This document shows positions 1 to 11,929 of a stretch of DNA of 64,000 bases, piece by piece. Location of the stretch: positions 62,001 through 126,000 of the forward strand of contig BDSL01000025.1 of the NCBI GenBank assembly GCA_003116995.1. Direction: 5' to 3'. The notes beneath the pieces are model-generated. The model was not told where the DNA came from. It ran no database searches and saw only the letters and a list, made by a program, of their open reading frames with translations. Position 1 is the stretch's first letter, and each line of letters begins with the position of its first letter. This DNA is from Yamagishiella unicocca (lineage: Eukaryota > Chlorophyta > Chlorophyceae > Chlamydomonadales > Volvocaceae). The position numbers and the translations under genes are program-made.

Positions 1-1390
1 CTCACGCACCATGCGCGTGTGATTTGTACACACGTGCATATGTGTGTAGGGTGCATGTTTACGCCATCGGGCCTCAAGTAACCTCGTGGCCGGGCCGCTG
101 GTGCGACCTAGGAGAACCAAAATACCTGCACGGCCCCACCACTCCACGCCGTGTAGCCGGGTCTAGCCGGGTCTTCTAGCAAACCCCGCCATGCTATGCC
201 CGACTGCGAGGACCCTCCCTCCCACCCCCGTCTTTTCTACAACAGTTTTTCCTCGCATCCACGGGTCTTCCTCGAAACCCACCCCCTGTCAGCTGCCCCC
301 CCTACCCAGTCGTCCGCGTGTGCGTTCATTGGAACCTAGCGTGGCACTCCTCCGCTGCTGCATGAGACCGAGCCAAACCCGAGTACATGCAACTCGATGC
401 ACCTGTTAGACGCGAACGCACCCCACCGGCACACCAGCCCCTGGCTTGTCCGATCCTGTCCTTCGCCCAACACGCGTACGCTTGACTTGCCACGTCATCG
501 TCTCCAACCATCTCGTTGGCTGATGATGGCCATCAAACCCTCTTCCCCCCTCCGGTTTCTCACGATTGGAGAAAGGTAAGGCGAGCAGTGCTGCACACCG
601 AAGGAACTCGACAAGGCCCCAGCCGCATCCGCACGCTTTAGGGCGGCCAGACTGGGCAGCATATGCCGTATGGCTGAGCGTACCTCATACGCAACTTACA
701 TGTGCCACACATGAGGAGGGGGGAAGGAACAGATTCGCGGGAGAGGGTGGGACAGCGCACCTTTATGAGGTGTAGACCTTCAGCGATGGTTGCTTCCTCA
801 GTGTAGAAAGGAATGCCCTGAGAAAGTTCGTAGCCGACATTGGGTAACGCCACAGGCGGAGTGCGAAAGGTTTGCCGTGACGATCTGCGTCTGAGCTGCT
901 AGCTCACCGGTTGCGGCCGGTGAACAAGCTCGCCCGCAGGCTCGCTATAATCCGGAGGACCCTGTTCCTCCTGCACTGTCTCTGACTCCTCTTTCCCAAA
1001 GTTGAACCGGAATGTGGGCTCCGCGCCGTCCGCCATTACGGCGACCCTGCACCCAAACTCCGCAAAGCTGCTGGTAGTTTAACTGATTAAGACAATATAC
1101 TACTAGGCTACGCAGGTTACTTCGAGTAATCGGCAGGCATGGTGTTGCAGTGCAAAGGACAGCTTGCTAGGTATCCTGCGAAAACACATCAACACAACTT
1201 TTTACTGAGTATTATCGTTCCAGTGAATAGACGAAATGTGTGCTTCGAATCACTGGATGTGGTCCCGCTTGGCAATCCATAAGGCCACACCGTTACTGTC
1301 GTACCATATTGCTGCTGCCTTTTTTTCACCCCTTGCGAGGTTTATTGTTCGCGTGAATATAGGTAACTTAGAGTAGCGTCCTGGTCACAC
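1..1390. other. Spacer upstream of PDX3-like gene
   Basis: I find no convincing coding exon here. Positions 251-281 hold a copy of the dispersed repeat with core ACGGGTCTTCCTCG. Elsewhere in the window that repeat lies mostly in introns and UTRs, so the left part could be an intron or 3' region of a gene that ends outside the window. The last few hundred bases are AT-richer and probably include the promoter and 5' UTR of the gene at 1391. Confidence 0.4.
251..281 (-). repeat. Dispersed repeat A copy
   Basis: Carries the core CCACGGGTCTTCCTCG, nearly identical to 25121-25148 and, inverted, to 5001-5030 and 24829-24860. It is a short fragment of the dispersed element best seen whole at 25034-25148. 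Confidence 0.55.
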
Positions 1391-4300
1391 ATGCTTCGCG
1401 TATCTATGCGTGCATCGCGCGTCACCGCTGCCCTGATCTGCGCAATTACGCAGGCAACTGCTAGAACTTCGTGCACGCAACCAATGCTATACCGCACGGC
1501 GACACGGCCGATTTACCAGGCAAGCGTAGGAGTTCCGAAGCTTCCACACCACTCGCGTCTTCCGACCACCGGCACGCGCTTCGGAGGCGTAGAACGGCTT
1601 ATCCACAACCCATTGTATCCCAAAGAATATTTAGCGCGGAGCCTGCAGCACGCGACGCCCGTGTGTCAAGCTTCTCCTGCAACCACAACCGCCGCGACTG
1701 CTCCCATGTCGACGACAGCCTCCGGCCTCACCCCCGACCCGGTGTCTTACCTGTGAGTACCTCATGTGCCACAATCGGGTCCAATCTTCGCGATTGGCCA
1801 GTGGACAAGCCCGGCGAGGGTTCACAGGCGCTACACATGTGGCAACGTACCAACCACGCATCGTCGGCGATCCCTGTCGGAGCCGCATTACCGCAGTGCC
1901 GGGCTGCTGTGCGCCACGCCACACGCTGGCAACTTCACGGCTCTCCCCCGGTGCTCATCCGCCGCCTGGCGGACCCGCCGCTCCTGGCCCCCAAGCCACT
2001 TTACCAACCGCTGTCCTGCCAGCTGCACGCCTGCGCCAAGCATACCGGCAGCGCAACTCAGAACCAACGTCCCGCCCCGCCCCTCCCCGCGCCGCCCCGA
2101 CCTGCTCCACGCGTGCAGGAGCCAGGCGGATGCCATCGCTGTTGACCAGGACCTGATGGGCCCCGCGCTGGGCTTCAGTGTGGACCAGCTCATGGAACTG
2201 GCGGGACTTAGCGTGGCCTGCTCGCTGGCGGCCGAGTACCCTCCCGACGTCGTGGTGCGCGGGGTGCCTGTCAGTGGACCGCTCAGTGCACCGCATGCTG
2301 GGGCGGGCGGGCGGGCGGCGCCGAGCAGATGGGCGTTGATGGTGCTGCGCAGCAGTGGGCGGAGGGGCGGAGGCGCCTGTTGTAGGCTGTCGTGCTGCCG
2401 TTTCCGCAGCTGGAGTGGGCAAATGGAGGCGCGGGCTGGCACTGTGGGCTGCATCGCTGCTTCGCCAGACCGACCGACCGACCGACCCTGAACCCGCAAC
2501 CTCACCCTGCTCCGCGGCTGGCTGGGACAGGTGGGGGGCGCGGCGGCGGTCCCGAAGCCACGGCGCGTGCTGGTGCTGGCGGGGCCGGGCAACAACGGCG
2601 GGGACGGGCTTGTGGCGGCGCGGCACCTGCACCATTTCGGATATGACGTCAAGGTGGGCAGTCGGGGCAGTCGCTGTGTTTGCTGATGAGCACCGGAGCC
2701 CGGCGGGGGCCGTGGGCGCGGAGTGTCGCGGAGCGGGTTCGGGCGGTCTGCTGGCTCGGACCAGTTTGTGTAATCTGGTGGGTTAGCGCGGCGGCGTTAC
2801 GTTTGGGAAGAATTACCAGGCAAATTGCGACAAAAAGCAAAATGCGGAATCAGTGAATGGCTAGCTATACAACGGTAGGAAACGTGTGTATGGCGCACAT
2901 GAGCTCCACTGCAGGGCTCCCCAGGCGGTTGCGGCCCCGCAGCTCTCGAGGCCGGTCTGCCCTCGCGTGTGGCCTCCCCCCCCCGTGAAGGTGTGCTACC
3001 CCAAGCCCACCGACAAGCCGCTGTACAACGGCCTCGTCAAACAAATCAGGTGGGCAGACTGAGCGACGGGGGAAGATGGCAGTTTGACGTACCCGAGAGC
3101 TCCACAGCGGTGGGAGGGCGGGGTTGTGATGCAGGTGGGGAGGGGGTGCAGGCGATGCTCGGGGGCGCTGCGTCCCCGCGCCCACTTCCGCAGTTGCGCC
3201 TCCCATCGCGCACCTCGCCAAGTAATGACGCTCCACATCGCGCAACGTGCAAGTGACGCCTGGTACTCGGCCCTGGCTGTTCCTCCGTCCCGCGGATCAG
3301 TGCTCTGGGGATCCCGCTGGTGGCCTGGTCCGAGCTGGCGGCGGCTGGCCCCCTGTCGGTCCAGGCGGATGTGGTGGTGGACGCGCTGTTCGGGTTCAGC
3401 TTCACTGGGGAGCCGCGGCCGCCGTTTGCCGAGATCATCCGGGTGGGTGGGTGGCTGGATGGGCGGGCCAGCCGTAAACGACATCCCAGCCTAGATAAGC
3501 CGGAGCCTGACCCACGACCTCTCCGCTGCCGCTCGCTGCCCCTGTTAGGCGCTGCTCCCCGCCGCCAGCCCGCCGCCTATCGTGTCCGTCGACATCCCCA
3601 GCGGCTGGCACGTGGAGCAGGGCGACAGCGCCGCCGCACCTGGCAGCGCCTTGCAGCCCGACGTGCTGGTGTCGCTGACGGCGCCCAAGCTGTGTGCCCG
3701 GCACTTCAAGGTGCGGCACCCGCCCGCCCTGCTGCCGCCTGCGATGGACGGCTACCCCCCGAGCCAAATCCAGCGACTGTCTGCCTTCCCCTGTCCGCAT
3801 TAACCTCCCACGGACATTGCGACTGCAGCAATACGGCAGTCCCCTTCAGCAGCCATGCCCATGCCCAGCTCTCCGCCACCACCGCTCCGCCACCCTCTCC
3901 ACCTCCCCTTTGCCACCCCTCCCCCAGGGCGCCCACCATTACCTGGGCGGCCGCTTTGTGCCGCCCGCCATCCGCGAGCGCTTCAGCCTCAGCCTGCCGC
4001 CCTACCCAGGGACGGCCATGTGCGTACGGATCGGAGGCAGCGGCGCCAGCTCCGCAGCGATAGCCGAGTCGGCAGCGGCCGAGGCGAAGAAGGTGCTGCT
4101 GCTGGGTCCTGGGTGGAAACGTGCGGTGATGGGTGGTGGGGGCGGAACTTGCGTGGCGAGGCTTCGGGGGCAGGTCGCGGCAGGCCAGCTGCCGAACATT
4201 CTCTTTATCCACCCCGGTATTACTTGCAAGTACCGTCGAATGTATGAGGCGTGGACCAATTCTGCTGCTGTGGGTTTTGGCACCGCCCTCCAGGACGTGG

Positions 4301-7232
4301 CGGTCCGCCTGACTGTTCGTTCCGGGCCTCTGTCGCTCCAGCCCCTCCTCGCAACACAGCCACAGTCCCGTGCCTTGGGCGGAGGTTTCCCTACCCCGCA
4401 GCATTCCGTTTCTGCCCCTCGTTTACTGTCTCGTAAACGGAGTGTTTTTCTTTTCTCTCTCGACCCCCACGACCTTCCCCGCCCCCGGCAACCCCCTCAT
4501 CCTGCGCACCGGACCCCTGGCTCCCAACCCGTTTCATTGTCACGTGCGATTTATCGGCACCAGGTTGCGGATATGCGCATCAGCTACGAGCGCGGAGGGC
4601 TGGAGGAGGCGGCCTTCAGCGGCCGGAACCCCATGGACGTGTTCGACGAGTGGTTCAAGGCGGCAGTGGCGGGCAAGGTGATCGCGGCTGTGGGGATGTG
4701 AGCCAGGTGGCCTGGGGCTAAGGGATGGGGTGATGTCAAGAGTATATAAGCCGGCAAGCGACTGGGTGGCAACGAGTGAGGTGGGGTTTTGGTGCGTGGC
4801 TTGAAAAAAAGGGTTTACTGTTTTGGAGTCGGATGGCCCGGGCACCGAGTGCTGGGTCGGCAGTGCGCAGGGTAGCGGGTGGGAGGCGGGCACCGCTGGC
4901 GCGGCCACTGGTGCTAATGTGGGGCGGATGAAATACGAGCGAGGAGCCAAGGGGGGGGCTGTGTCGCCGACCAGGCGCCAGGGAGCCGGGAGGGATTGCG
5001 AAGAAGACCCGTGGATGCGAGAAGAGCCGTTTAGCAGCCAGGGAGGGGCCGCGGTGGTGGTGGTGGTGGTTTGGAGGAGAAGCAATGTCTATGCGTCGCC
5101 CGCGTGTGTCCTAGCCGTGGGCCGTGCGCGTGTCGCCTTGGGGCTTCCGGCTCACCTAACGCCGCATTGGTGATGCAGCCGGTTGTACCCTGCCGTACGT
5201 TACTGTGGAAACCCACAAAACCCCACAACCGCAACCCCTTAAACCCCGGAAACCCTTGTTGAAACCCCCGCCCCCTCCCCGCCAGGTGTGCGAGGAGCCC
5301 AACGCCATCAACGTCGCCTCATGCGACACGGAGGGCAAACCCAGCGTGCGGGTGGTGCTGCTCAAGGGCTACGACCAGCGAGGTGCGGGGGGGCGGGCGA
5401 CTCCTGCGGCAAGCTGCCGCACGTCATCGGTGCGGCTGGTTGGGAGGCGCCGGGAGCAGGCTGCGTCCAAGCTTGCTCTGGTGCATTTGCGCCGGAGGGG
5501 CTTGCAGAGTAGGAGGGCAGCAGCACTGAGCCACACAGCCGAACGCGTCGCCGAGCAGCGTGTTGAGAAGCTCGCGCAACTGCACACCGTGTTGGGCCGT
5601 GTTGGGCAGGAAGCGGTCGCCTGGAAGGCGCTGCGTCCATCGCCAGCGTCAGGGGCATCGCGGCGGCTGTGACATGGCCGTCCCCGGTTACGTGGAAAGC
5701 AGCGCTATGGCGGCCCCACGGTCCCAGAGCTTTAGGCTTCTTGCCGTATGCCAGTAAACTCCCCTCCCCTCCCCCCCGAAAAGAGGAAAACCCGTCGCAT
5801 GGGTTTTCTCTCTTCACTCCGCCGCATGGGTTTCCGTCCTACCGCCCACAACGGAACGTAAAATTTGATAGCTCGGTTTCTGTTCCTGCAGGGCGCCGTA
5901 GGCGAGACTCGTCCGCTGGTTTCCGGTAGTCAAACAAAGTTCTCTCCGGCATGTAGACTCAAACGCGTGTTCCCGACGATTCGCCGGCCTTTTCGCCTGT
6001 TTCCTGTCGCTTATATGGGTTTCATCGCCAGGCCCCGCACATCGTGAACGTGACGTTATCATTCGTGTGACCACGCCGCCGCAGGCTTCGTCTTTTACAC
6101 CAACTATTCGAGTCGGAAGGGTTCTGAGCTCGTCAATGGCTACGCCGCATTCTCGATATACTGGGAGAAGCTACAGCGGCAGATCAGGTGCGGTCAGAGA
6201 GACATCTTCTTGCGCTTGTTTGCGAGGGCTGACCCAAAGCGGTGCCACCCCTCGACTGTGGCCACCCGCGAACAGATTTCGGAGCATCATCTACAGCATC
6301 TAATACCTTCGAAATTGACACCGTTTTTTGTTTTTGAGTCCTACGAATTGGCACCTCTTGCTGCTCAACCGCCCGCCCCATCTTTTTCCACTGCCCGGCA
6401 CATGTTAGGGTTGAGGGCATTGTAGAAAAGGTTTCGGAGGCGGAGAGCACCGAGTACTACCACAGCCGTCCGAGGGGCAGCCAGATTGGGGCGTGGGTCA
6501 GCAACCAGAGCCAGCCGTGCCGGGATCGTGAGGAGCTGGAGGAGAGGTGAGCGCCGGCGCACTAGGGGGGACTGTGGGTGTGCCGCGGGGCAGTGGAACA
6601 CCCTCCTTCTCTTAGCGCGTTTGCCCCGTGCTGTGACAGCAAACTGAGGATTAGTGGGCTGGGATGACGCCGGGGGCCTGGGGCCATGGCTGGGGCCAAC
6701 GCCGGAAGGCCGGGGATTAGGACCACGGATCTAAAGCAGGCGGCTATTGCTTCAGGCGCCTGTGACTTGATTGGCCGGAAGGCAGTAACGTCCGTTTTTT
6801 CCACAGCCTCATACCAAGGGGATTTGTTGACACGTTTTGGAGGCACATGTAGGTGCCGTCGCCTGGGCGGCGCGTGACGGCACGAGCTGTGTGCTTTGGC
6901 CTTTGGTCGTTGTGCGAGGCGTTGTGCGAGGGTTGCATTCAACCGTGAACACGATGACCCCTGCCGCAAACGGTGCGCGCCTGCTGACGGCACCCTACTC
7001 TTTGCCACTCCTTTGCTGCCGCCCCTGGATCAGAAACTCGGAGCTGCAGCAGCGCTTCTTGGACGACGCCCAGCCGGTGCCCAAGCCGGCTCACTGGGGC
7101 GGCTACCTGATTCGGCCCACTAGCATCGAGTTCTGGCAGGGCCGGCCCAGTCGCCTGCATGACCGCATCCGCTTCCGTCGCGCGGCGCCCAGCGACACCG
7201 ACCCGTGGGTCATGGAGCGTCTGCAGCCATGA
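1391..7232 (+). CDS. PDX3: NAD(P)HX epimerase / pyridoxamine-5'-phosphate oxidase fusion (PDX3-like)
   Basis: Twelve exons: 1391-1752, 2119-2263, 2531-2653, 2991-3049, 3301-3442, 3549-3710, 3928-4092, 4564-4677, 5286-5382, 6085-6187, 6409-6546, 7034-7232, giving 602 residues in one open frame. The first ~115 residues are Arg/Ser/Thr-rich and look like an organelle transit peptide. A YjeF_N (AI-BP) domain follows, with [11 protein letters not shown] near residues 186-196 and VSVDIPSGW further on; this domain epimerises damaged NAD(P)HX. The C-terminal part from ~390 is a PNPOx domain ([34 protein letters not shown]), which oxidises PNP/PMP to pyridoxal phosphate with FMN. The order matches plant PDX3, a plastid protein. 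The start is the first in-frame ATG, and the N-terminal exon is the least certain part. Confidence 0.93.
5001..5030 (+). repeat. Dispersed repeat A copy (intron 8 of PDX3-like gene)
   Basis: Core AGAAGACCCGTGGATGCGAG, the reverse complement of the 251-281 and 25121-25148 copies. Lies inside an intron. Confidence 0.5.
5880..5975 (+). repeat. Dispersed repeat E copy (intron 9 of PDX3-like gene)
   Basis: Contains CAGGGCGCCGTAGGCGAGAC followed by TCGTCCG and then a TCTCCGGCATG block. The same order (CAGGGCGCCGTGGGCGAGAC, TCGTCCG, TCTCCAGCATG) recurs at 13573-13640, also in an intron. The TCTCCAGCATG block is shared with the larger element at 25034-25148, so all may be parts of one family. Confidence 0.6.
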
Positions 7233-8593
7233 GGACTGGCATACCTTGCTATGAGTTTTGGTACGGACGCGGCCCGGACGTGTTTGTTTTGGGGACCTTG
7301 CCTCTTGACCAATGGACGTGGATGCTCCTTCAGAGGGGGCTCATGCAACTCTTTGTGGCACCGCCAAGTCCACATTTACCTATGCTCCCATAAAAGTTAG
7401 GAAGCCCACCCACCGGCTTGTAATGACTAAGGGTTTCAACTTCGTCGCTATTGCATTTTACCATCCGCGGACAGCAACAGCCATGCTGTTGTAGTGGCCG
7501 CCTCAGGGCATCATAGGGTCCGAGGTACTTTGTTCCGCTTAGCTGGCCGCCCTCTGTCCGACTTCGTGGTGTTCTCGCCAATTCAAAGTGCGGGGAAGGG
7601 ATGGTTGCATATTGCTGCATGCCTTTGTCTCTGCCTGAGCTGTGTATCTGTGTGTTTGTGCTTCGACTGCTACACCGTGCTGAGTTGCGACGCACTTCTG
7701 GTTATCCTTGTCGGCGATTGGTTGGCACTGTGGCGTTTTCATACTGGTGTAGAAGACGAGAGGGGAACTGGTTTTGGTGAAGTTGGAACCTTTCTACCCC
7801 TGTGGAAAGCTGTGAATCCCTTGGCGTAACCAGCCTGCATGCTCCAAGCAGCCTCCTTTTAACACGAGTAATCACATATCGCGGTCCAATGCTGATGAAC
7901 ACCGCGTAACAAGATAGGTGCCCCACTCACATAAATGACTTCCCACCCTGCAACCAAGGACGCATTAACCGCCTATACTTCATGAATGATCAACTGTAAA
8001 ATTACTCTATCGGATGTCGGAAAAAGCGGCTTCGCTTTCGGTTGAACACAAGAGCGCGATCCAGCAATCGACGGCAAAAATGAAGTCACATAATGCGCAG
8101 CTTACCCACTACATAGCACAGCATTATTATACATGGAAGCTTAAAGGTAGCTGAAGAGTCGCTTTCGGGAACGGTTTGGCCGCCCAGCGCGCTTTCTGGT
8201 TTATTCGCGACCTTTTTGCTGATACAGTTCATATTTGGTTTTTCGAAGATAAAATTCCCTGAAGGTGGGTTTCCGAGGCGAGCGATACTCTTGCCAAGCT
8301 GGCTTCTTGGTCCCTGACCCCATCTCTGGTACGGAATTACGGCAAAGCTGACGTGCCTCCAGCGAAGTTTTCTTCTTCACTCACGCCTTGTCGCTTCAAT
8401 CTCAATAGTTAGATCAAGCACCTGTATAGAAAGCCTTCATCATAAGATCGTCACCACTTCTCACAGCTTTGCACGTATTCCAGCGCGCGCTGAAAGTCCA
8501 TCGCGCTTCCGGCGGCCGCACTCGACCTATCGGGACGTCGTAACCTTTGCTGAACACAATATCCAGCATTGCTAGCAACTTTCTGCCTTAACG
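7233..8593. other. 3' UTR of PDX3-like gene and spacer to GATA gene
   Basis: No coding exon recognised. TGTAA polyadenylation signals of the volvocalean type occur at 7419-7423 and again near 7996. The rest is AT-richer non-coding sequence leading to the GATA gene. Confidence 0.5.
7419..7423 (+). terminator. Putative poly(A) signal TGTAA
   Basis: TGTAA lies 187 nt after the stop codon of the PDX3-like gene. This pentamer is the usual polyadenylation signal in Chlamydomonas and Volvox nuclear genes. Confidence 0.5.
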
Positions 8594-9659
8594 ATGCGTG
8601 GTTCAAGCGGAGGACCTTGCTGCCATTGCGGAACATCGCAAACGCCGTGCTGGCGCAAGGGACCACCGGAGAAGCCCACGCTATGCAATGCTTGCGGCAG
8701 TCGCTATCTTGTCAAGGGCTCGCTGGCTGGCTACTTCCCTGGCGCCAGGCGTTCTTCAGTGAACACCACCCGTAGCGAAGTGCCCCAGGTCCACCACACC
8801 GTCGTGGTCACCAAGGGCCCGCGGAAGGCGGCGCTGCCAGCTACATCAGGAGCCAAGCGCAAGGCGCGTGACTTTGACAGGTAAAGCGTGGGATGGCTTG
8901 GTCACTCTGTCCAATCGAATATGACGGGTAGGCCGCGGGTGCCCGCGTCTCTTTTGGCGGTTGGCCTAATGCGGGAGTATTTGCTGCAGATTTGAGGGAC
9001 AAGCACAGCGTATTTACAACGAGTACGAGGCGCTTGAAGCGCTGCGGTATTCGCTCTTCTACCGTGGACCGGCATTCTTTGGGCAAGCCGATGGCGTCGC
9101 TGTGACCGCCTCAGACTCCTCTGCGGAGGCACACCACGACGAAGACTGTTTTCGCAAGGAGTCTCAATACCTGGACGCATCATCAGACGATTATCAGGTG
9201 CGAGCGCGACTGTGAGGCTTCCCACAGATTACTGTTAGTGTAGCGTTAAACACCCGCAATTGTCAGGCAGCATCACAGTCCGTAGACTGGATGGGAATTG
9301 TTTTGGCATACCTCTTGGTATGCAGTCTGCTCTTGCAATTGCTGTCGAGGTCGAATCTCTTGTTCAGATTTCGTTCAATCGCGAAGCCACCCCGGCACCC
9401 GTTTTCAATACCGTAGCGTGTCATTCCTTTCTGTCGCATCCTGACCAGCACATGGTCAATTGGATTATGGTTGCAGCTGCGATACCTGAACGATACCCAT
9501 AGACGCACGCGAGGCAATTCCATCCGCCTCCGTGACGTCGTGGCTTTGCTTAGGCTGCTGCTGCATTGCAGTAGCAGCAAACTGTTGCAGACGGTGTCCG
9601 ACGGTATCGCGCGTTTACAGTGTTGGACCCTTCCCTCTGTCTGCCAACCTGTTGCGTAG
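8594..9659 (+). CDS. GATA-type zinc-finger protein (GATA26/27-like N terminus)
   Basis: Exons 8594-8880, 8990-9197 and probably 9477-9659 (225 residues). The zinc finger lies at the extreme N terminus: C9-x2-C12, [20 protein letters not shown], with the second cysteine pair at 31 and 34 and an 18-residue loop. The following [13 protein letters not shown] matches the sequence after the finger in plant GATA26/27-type factors (there KGSLVNYTPLHAR). It is therefore a likely nuclear DNA-binding regulator recognising GATA motifs. A basic Ala/Pro linker with KRKARDFDR follows, then an acidic Ser/Asp stretch. The third exon is chosen because phase and acceptor fit and it is helical ([20 protein letters not shown]). 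It has no recognised domain and could be wrong. The first two exons are firm. Confidence 0.8.
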
Positions 9660-11929
9660 GAAGCTGGGCATGAGACGCCGATTCTTCACTCGCTTGCTGC
9701 GAGAACAACAACAGACATTTCTGGGCCGCAGCCTGCAATGTTTAACCGGCGGCCACGGAAACAGCTGCGGCCCGTGGCGTGCTCTTGCTGAGCTTTGGGT
9801 GAAGTGCGGAAGGCTGACATTATTGACTAGCTCGATTAGCACTGCCCGTGCGTGCTCGTCACGGCTAAGGGAACATCTCTTTTAGCGGGTGGAGTCAACC
9901 CCAAGCGCGGAGTCAAGCCCAAACCGGACATGCCGCCAAAAATAAGCGACCATGCGCTGCACCAACTTGGGGAAGGGGTTCAGTCACATTTTTGCTGGAG
10001 GGGCCTTGCGGGTACGACACGTTGTCTGCCCGGGCCCGCCGTTGCTTTTGTTGTTTCCCAGCTGGTCTTGCTGCATGCCTCGTGCGTCCTGTTACAGCCC
10101 GGTCAATGCTCAGTGAGAAAAAGCGGGTCAGGCTTGCCGAGGTGAGGACGGTGGACAAGTGCGATGTGTTTTGATTACCTCGTGTGTTGTTGTTAATAGG
10201 TAGTAGTCCTTTCGGATCCTACAATGTTGTTCAGCGGGCGTAATGAGCGTTGGGGTTGGGAAGAGTGTATATATTCTAGCGGAGGGGTGCAGCAAGATGA
10301 CACCCATCGGGCTGCTCAGGCCGGGGCCTGAAATGGGGAGACGAAGATGATGCCACGACTACGACGGGGATCGCACATAGAAGAGTTCCACTTAGCCAAC
10401 GCGGATCCATTGTGGATCACGATTGGCAGTCATGGCCGCTGCGGGTTCTTGCCGTCGCGGTGCTCCGCGCATGCTTTGCGCTATTCGCCATGTTAGTCTT
10501 TGTGTCCCAAGTGCGGCTGCTATGTAGTGCGAGGAGGCAGGCTTTACCGTAAAGCGTGCCTAACTATGGGGCTGGATGTCCCATGTTGGCATATCCCATG
10601 TGGGAAGTAGCGGCGGACGGTATTTTTGTATGTCTGGGTTCCGCTGGTTGGGGTGTCGCGTTATGTCCGAGTGTCGTTCTTAAACTTGCGTGCATCTCGC
10701 GTCGCTAGTTTTTCGCGTGTCTGGTTGTGCTGTGTATGGGACGATTTTTTCCGGGTCTTGTGTCACCTTCTGCTAGTGCCTGCACGCGTGTGCTGGCGCT
10801 CGGGCCCATATGGCGGCCGGTCCCTATTGTGTGTCTTTACTCGCAGCTCTGCGCATTGCGTGAACAGTGGGTGGGTTGTTCGTCCAGGCCCCCACCAGAG
10901 GCATGCAGATGCTTGTTTCTTTCTGGTTTGACGCAACAGATGAACGTCTAAACCAGTTTGAACGGGTCCTCGTGGCAGCTGTTGTTCGTGAGGCGTGTTT
11001 AATGCATTTATGGTGATGCGGGTTTGTGCTAGGAGTTTCCCCCTCCCGAGATTACCTTGCTTGCCTATAAGCAAATTACGGGCTGCAGGCGCGCATTGCT
11101 GGGAGCATTCCCGAAGCGAAGGTGCTATTCGCGTGGAACAGAGTGGAACATTTGTTTCACCAAACCACGATCTTGCCATTTCTTTATGTACAATAGTTAG
11201 GAGGAGAACGTTGGGGGGTCAAGCTGTGCAGCTGTTTGAAGGCTGCATCAATTTTCTCTCGAGAGGGTAGCAACGATTGCGTTGGAAGAGTGGCAACGGT
11301 ACCCGCCGTGTGTACTGCTGAGAGAGGCGACCACGCCGATGATGATGTGACCCAAATGAAGATTGGTGTGCACATTGCAACTGGTAATTGTAACCAGAAG
11401 AGGAAAACATCTCACGCCCCCATGGAATTCAAGGGAAGACCAATCCTTACATTGAGCCAACGACGTAAGGTGTTACAAGACGTACCTCCAACCGTACTTC
11501 GGTGGCTGCACACCAGACCTTTGCTGCGGCAAGGTGCCTCGGCGTATCGGATTCGAAAGCACTTCTCCCCCCCTCGAGCATGCCTTTCGTCGGATGAGTG
11601 TCCCCGAATTGACTGAAACGCACATGACAGTGACATCCTGCTAGCTGTTCGCACTGTCACGTAAAGCAGGTATGCGCCCATTGCACACCCAATCTGAACA
11701 TTCAGTACAACGTAGCTCTTGGCTGGGCATGGGACCAGTTCGCCTTGCCCGTGGCAACTCGTTTCCCTCCCTCTACAGCTGCCTGCGCCTTTCCTCACCA
11801 CATCCCTGCCACCACCCGACCGCAACCCGGCCCTCTTACACACCACCGCATCAGCCACTCGGCCAGCCACCCCCTCTGCAGCTCTTCGACCAGCCACGTG
11901 CTCATACGGCATACGGTACCTGCACGCCC
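9660..11929. other. Spacer and 3' UTR of minus-strand ureidoglycolate hydrolase-like gene
   Basis: I see no supported exon. The longer open frames here have no recognisable motif, no splice-consistent extension and unusual Trp/Cys/Leu-rich composition. A minus-strand TGTAA (TTACA on +, 11447-11451) could end the gene at 11930-15327. The stretch from about 9660 to 11000 is unexplained. Confidence 0.4.
11447..11451 (-). terminator. Putative poly(A) signal TGTAA (minus strand)
   Basis: Lies about 480 nt beyond the stop codon of the ureidoglycolate hydrolase-like gene, a typical 3' UTR length for these algae. Confidence 0.35.

Noticed and set aside
10626..10931. 101-codon frame rich in Trp, Cys and Val
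   Set aside because: Unlike the codon use of the window's real exons and with no homology that I recognise.
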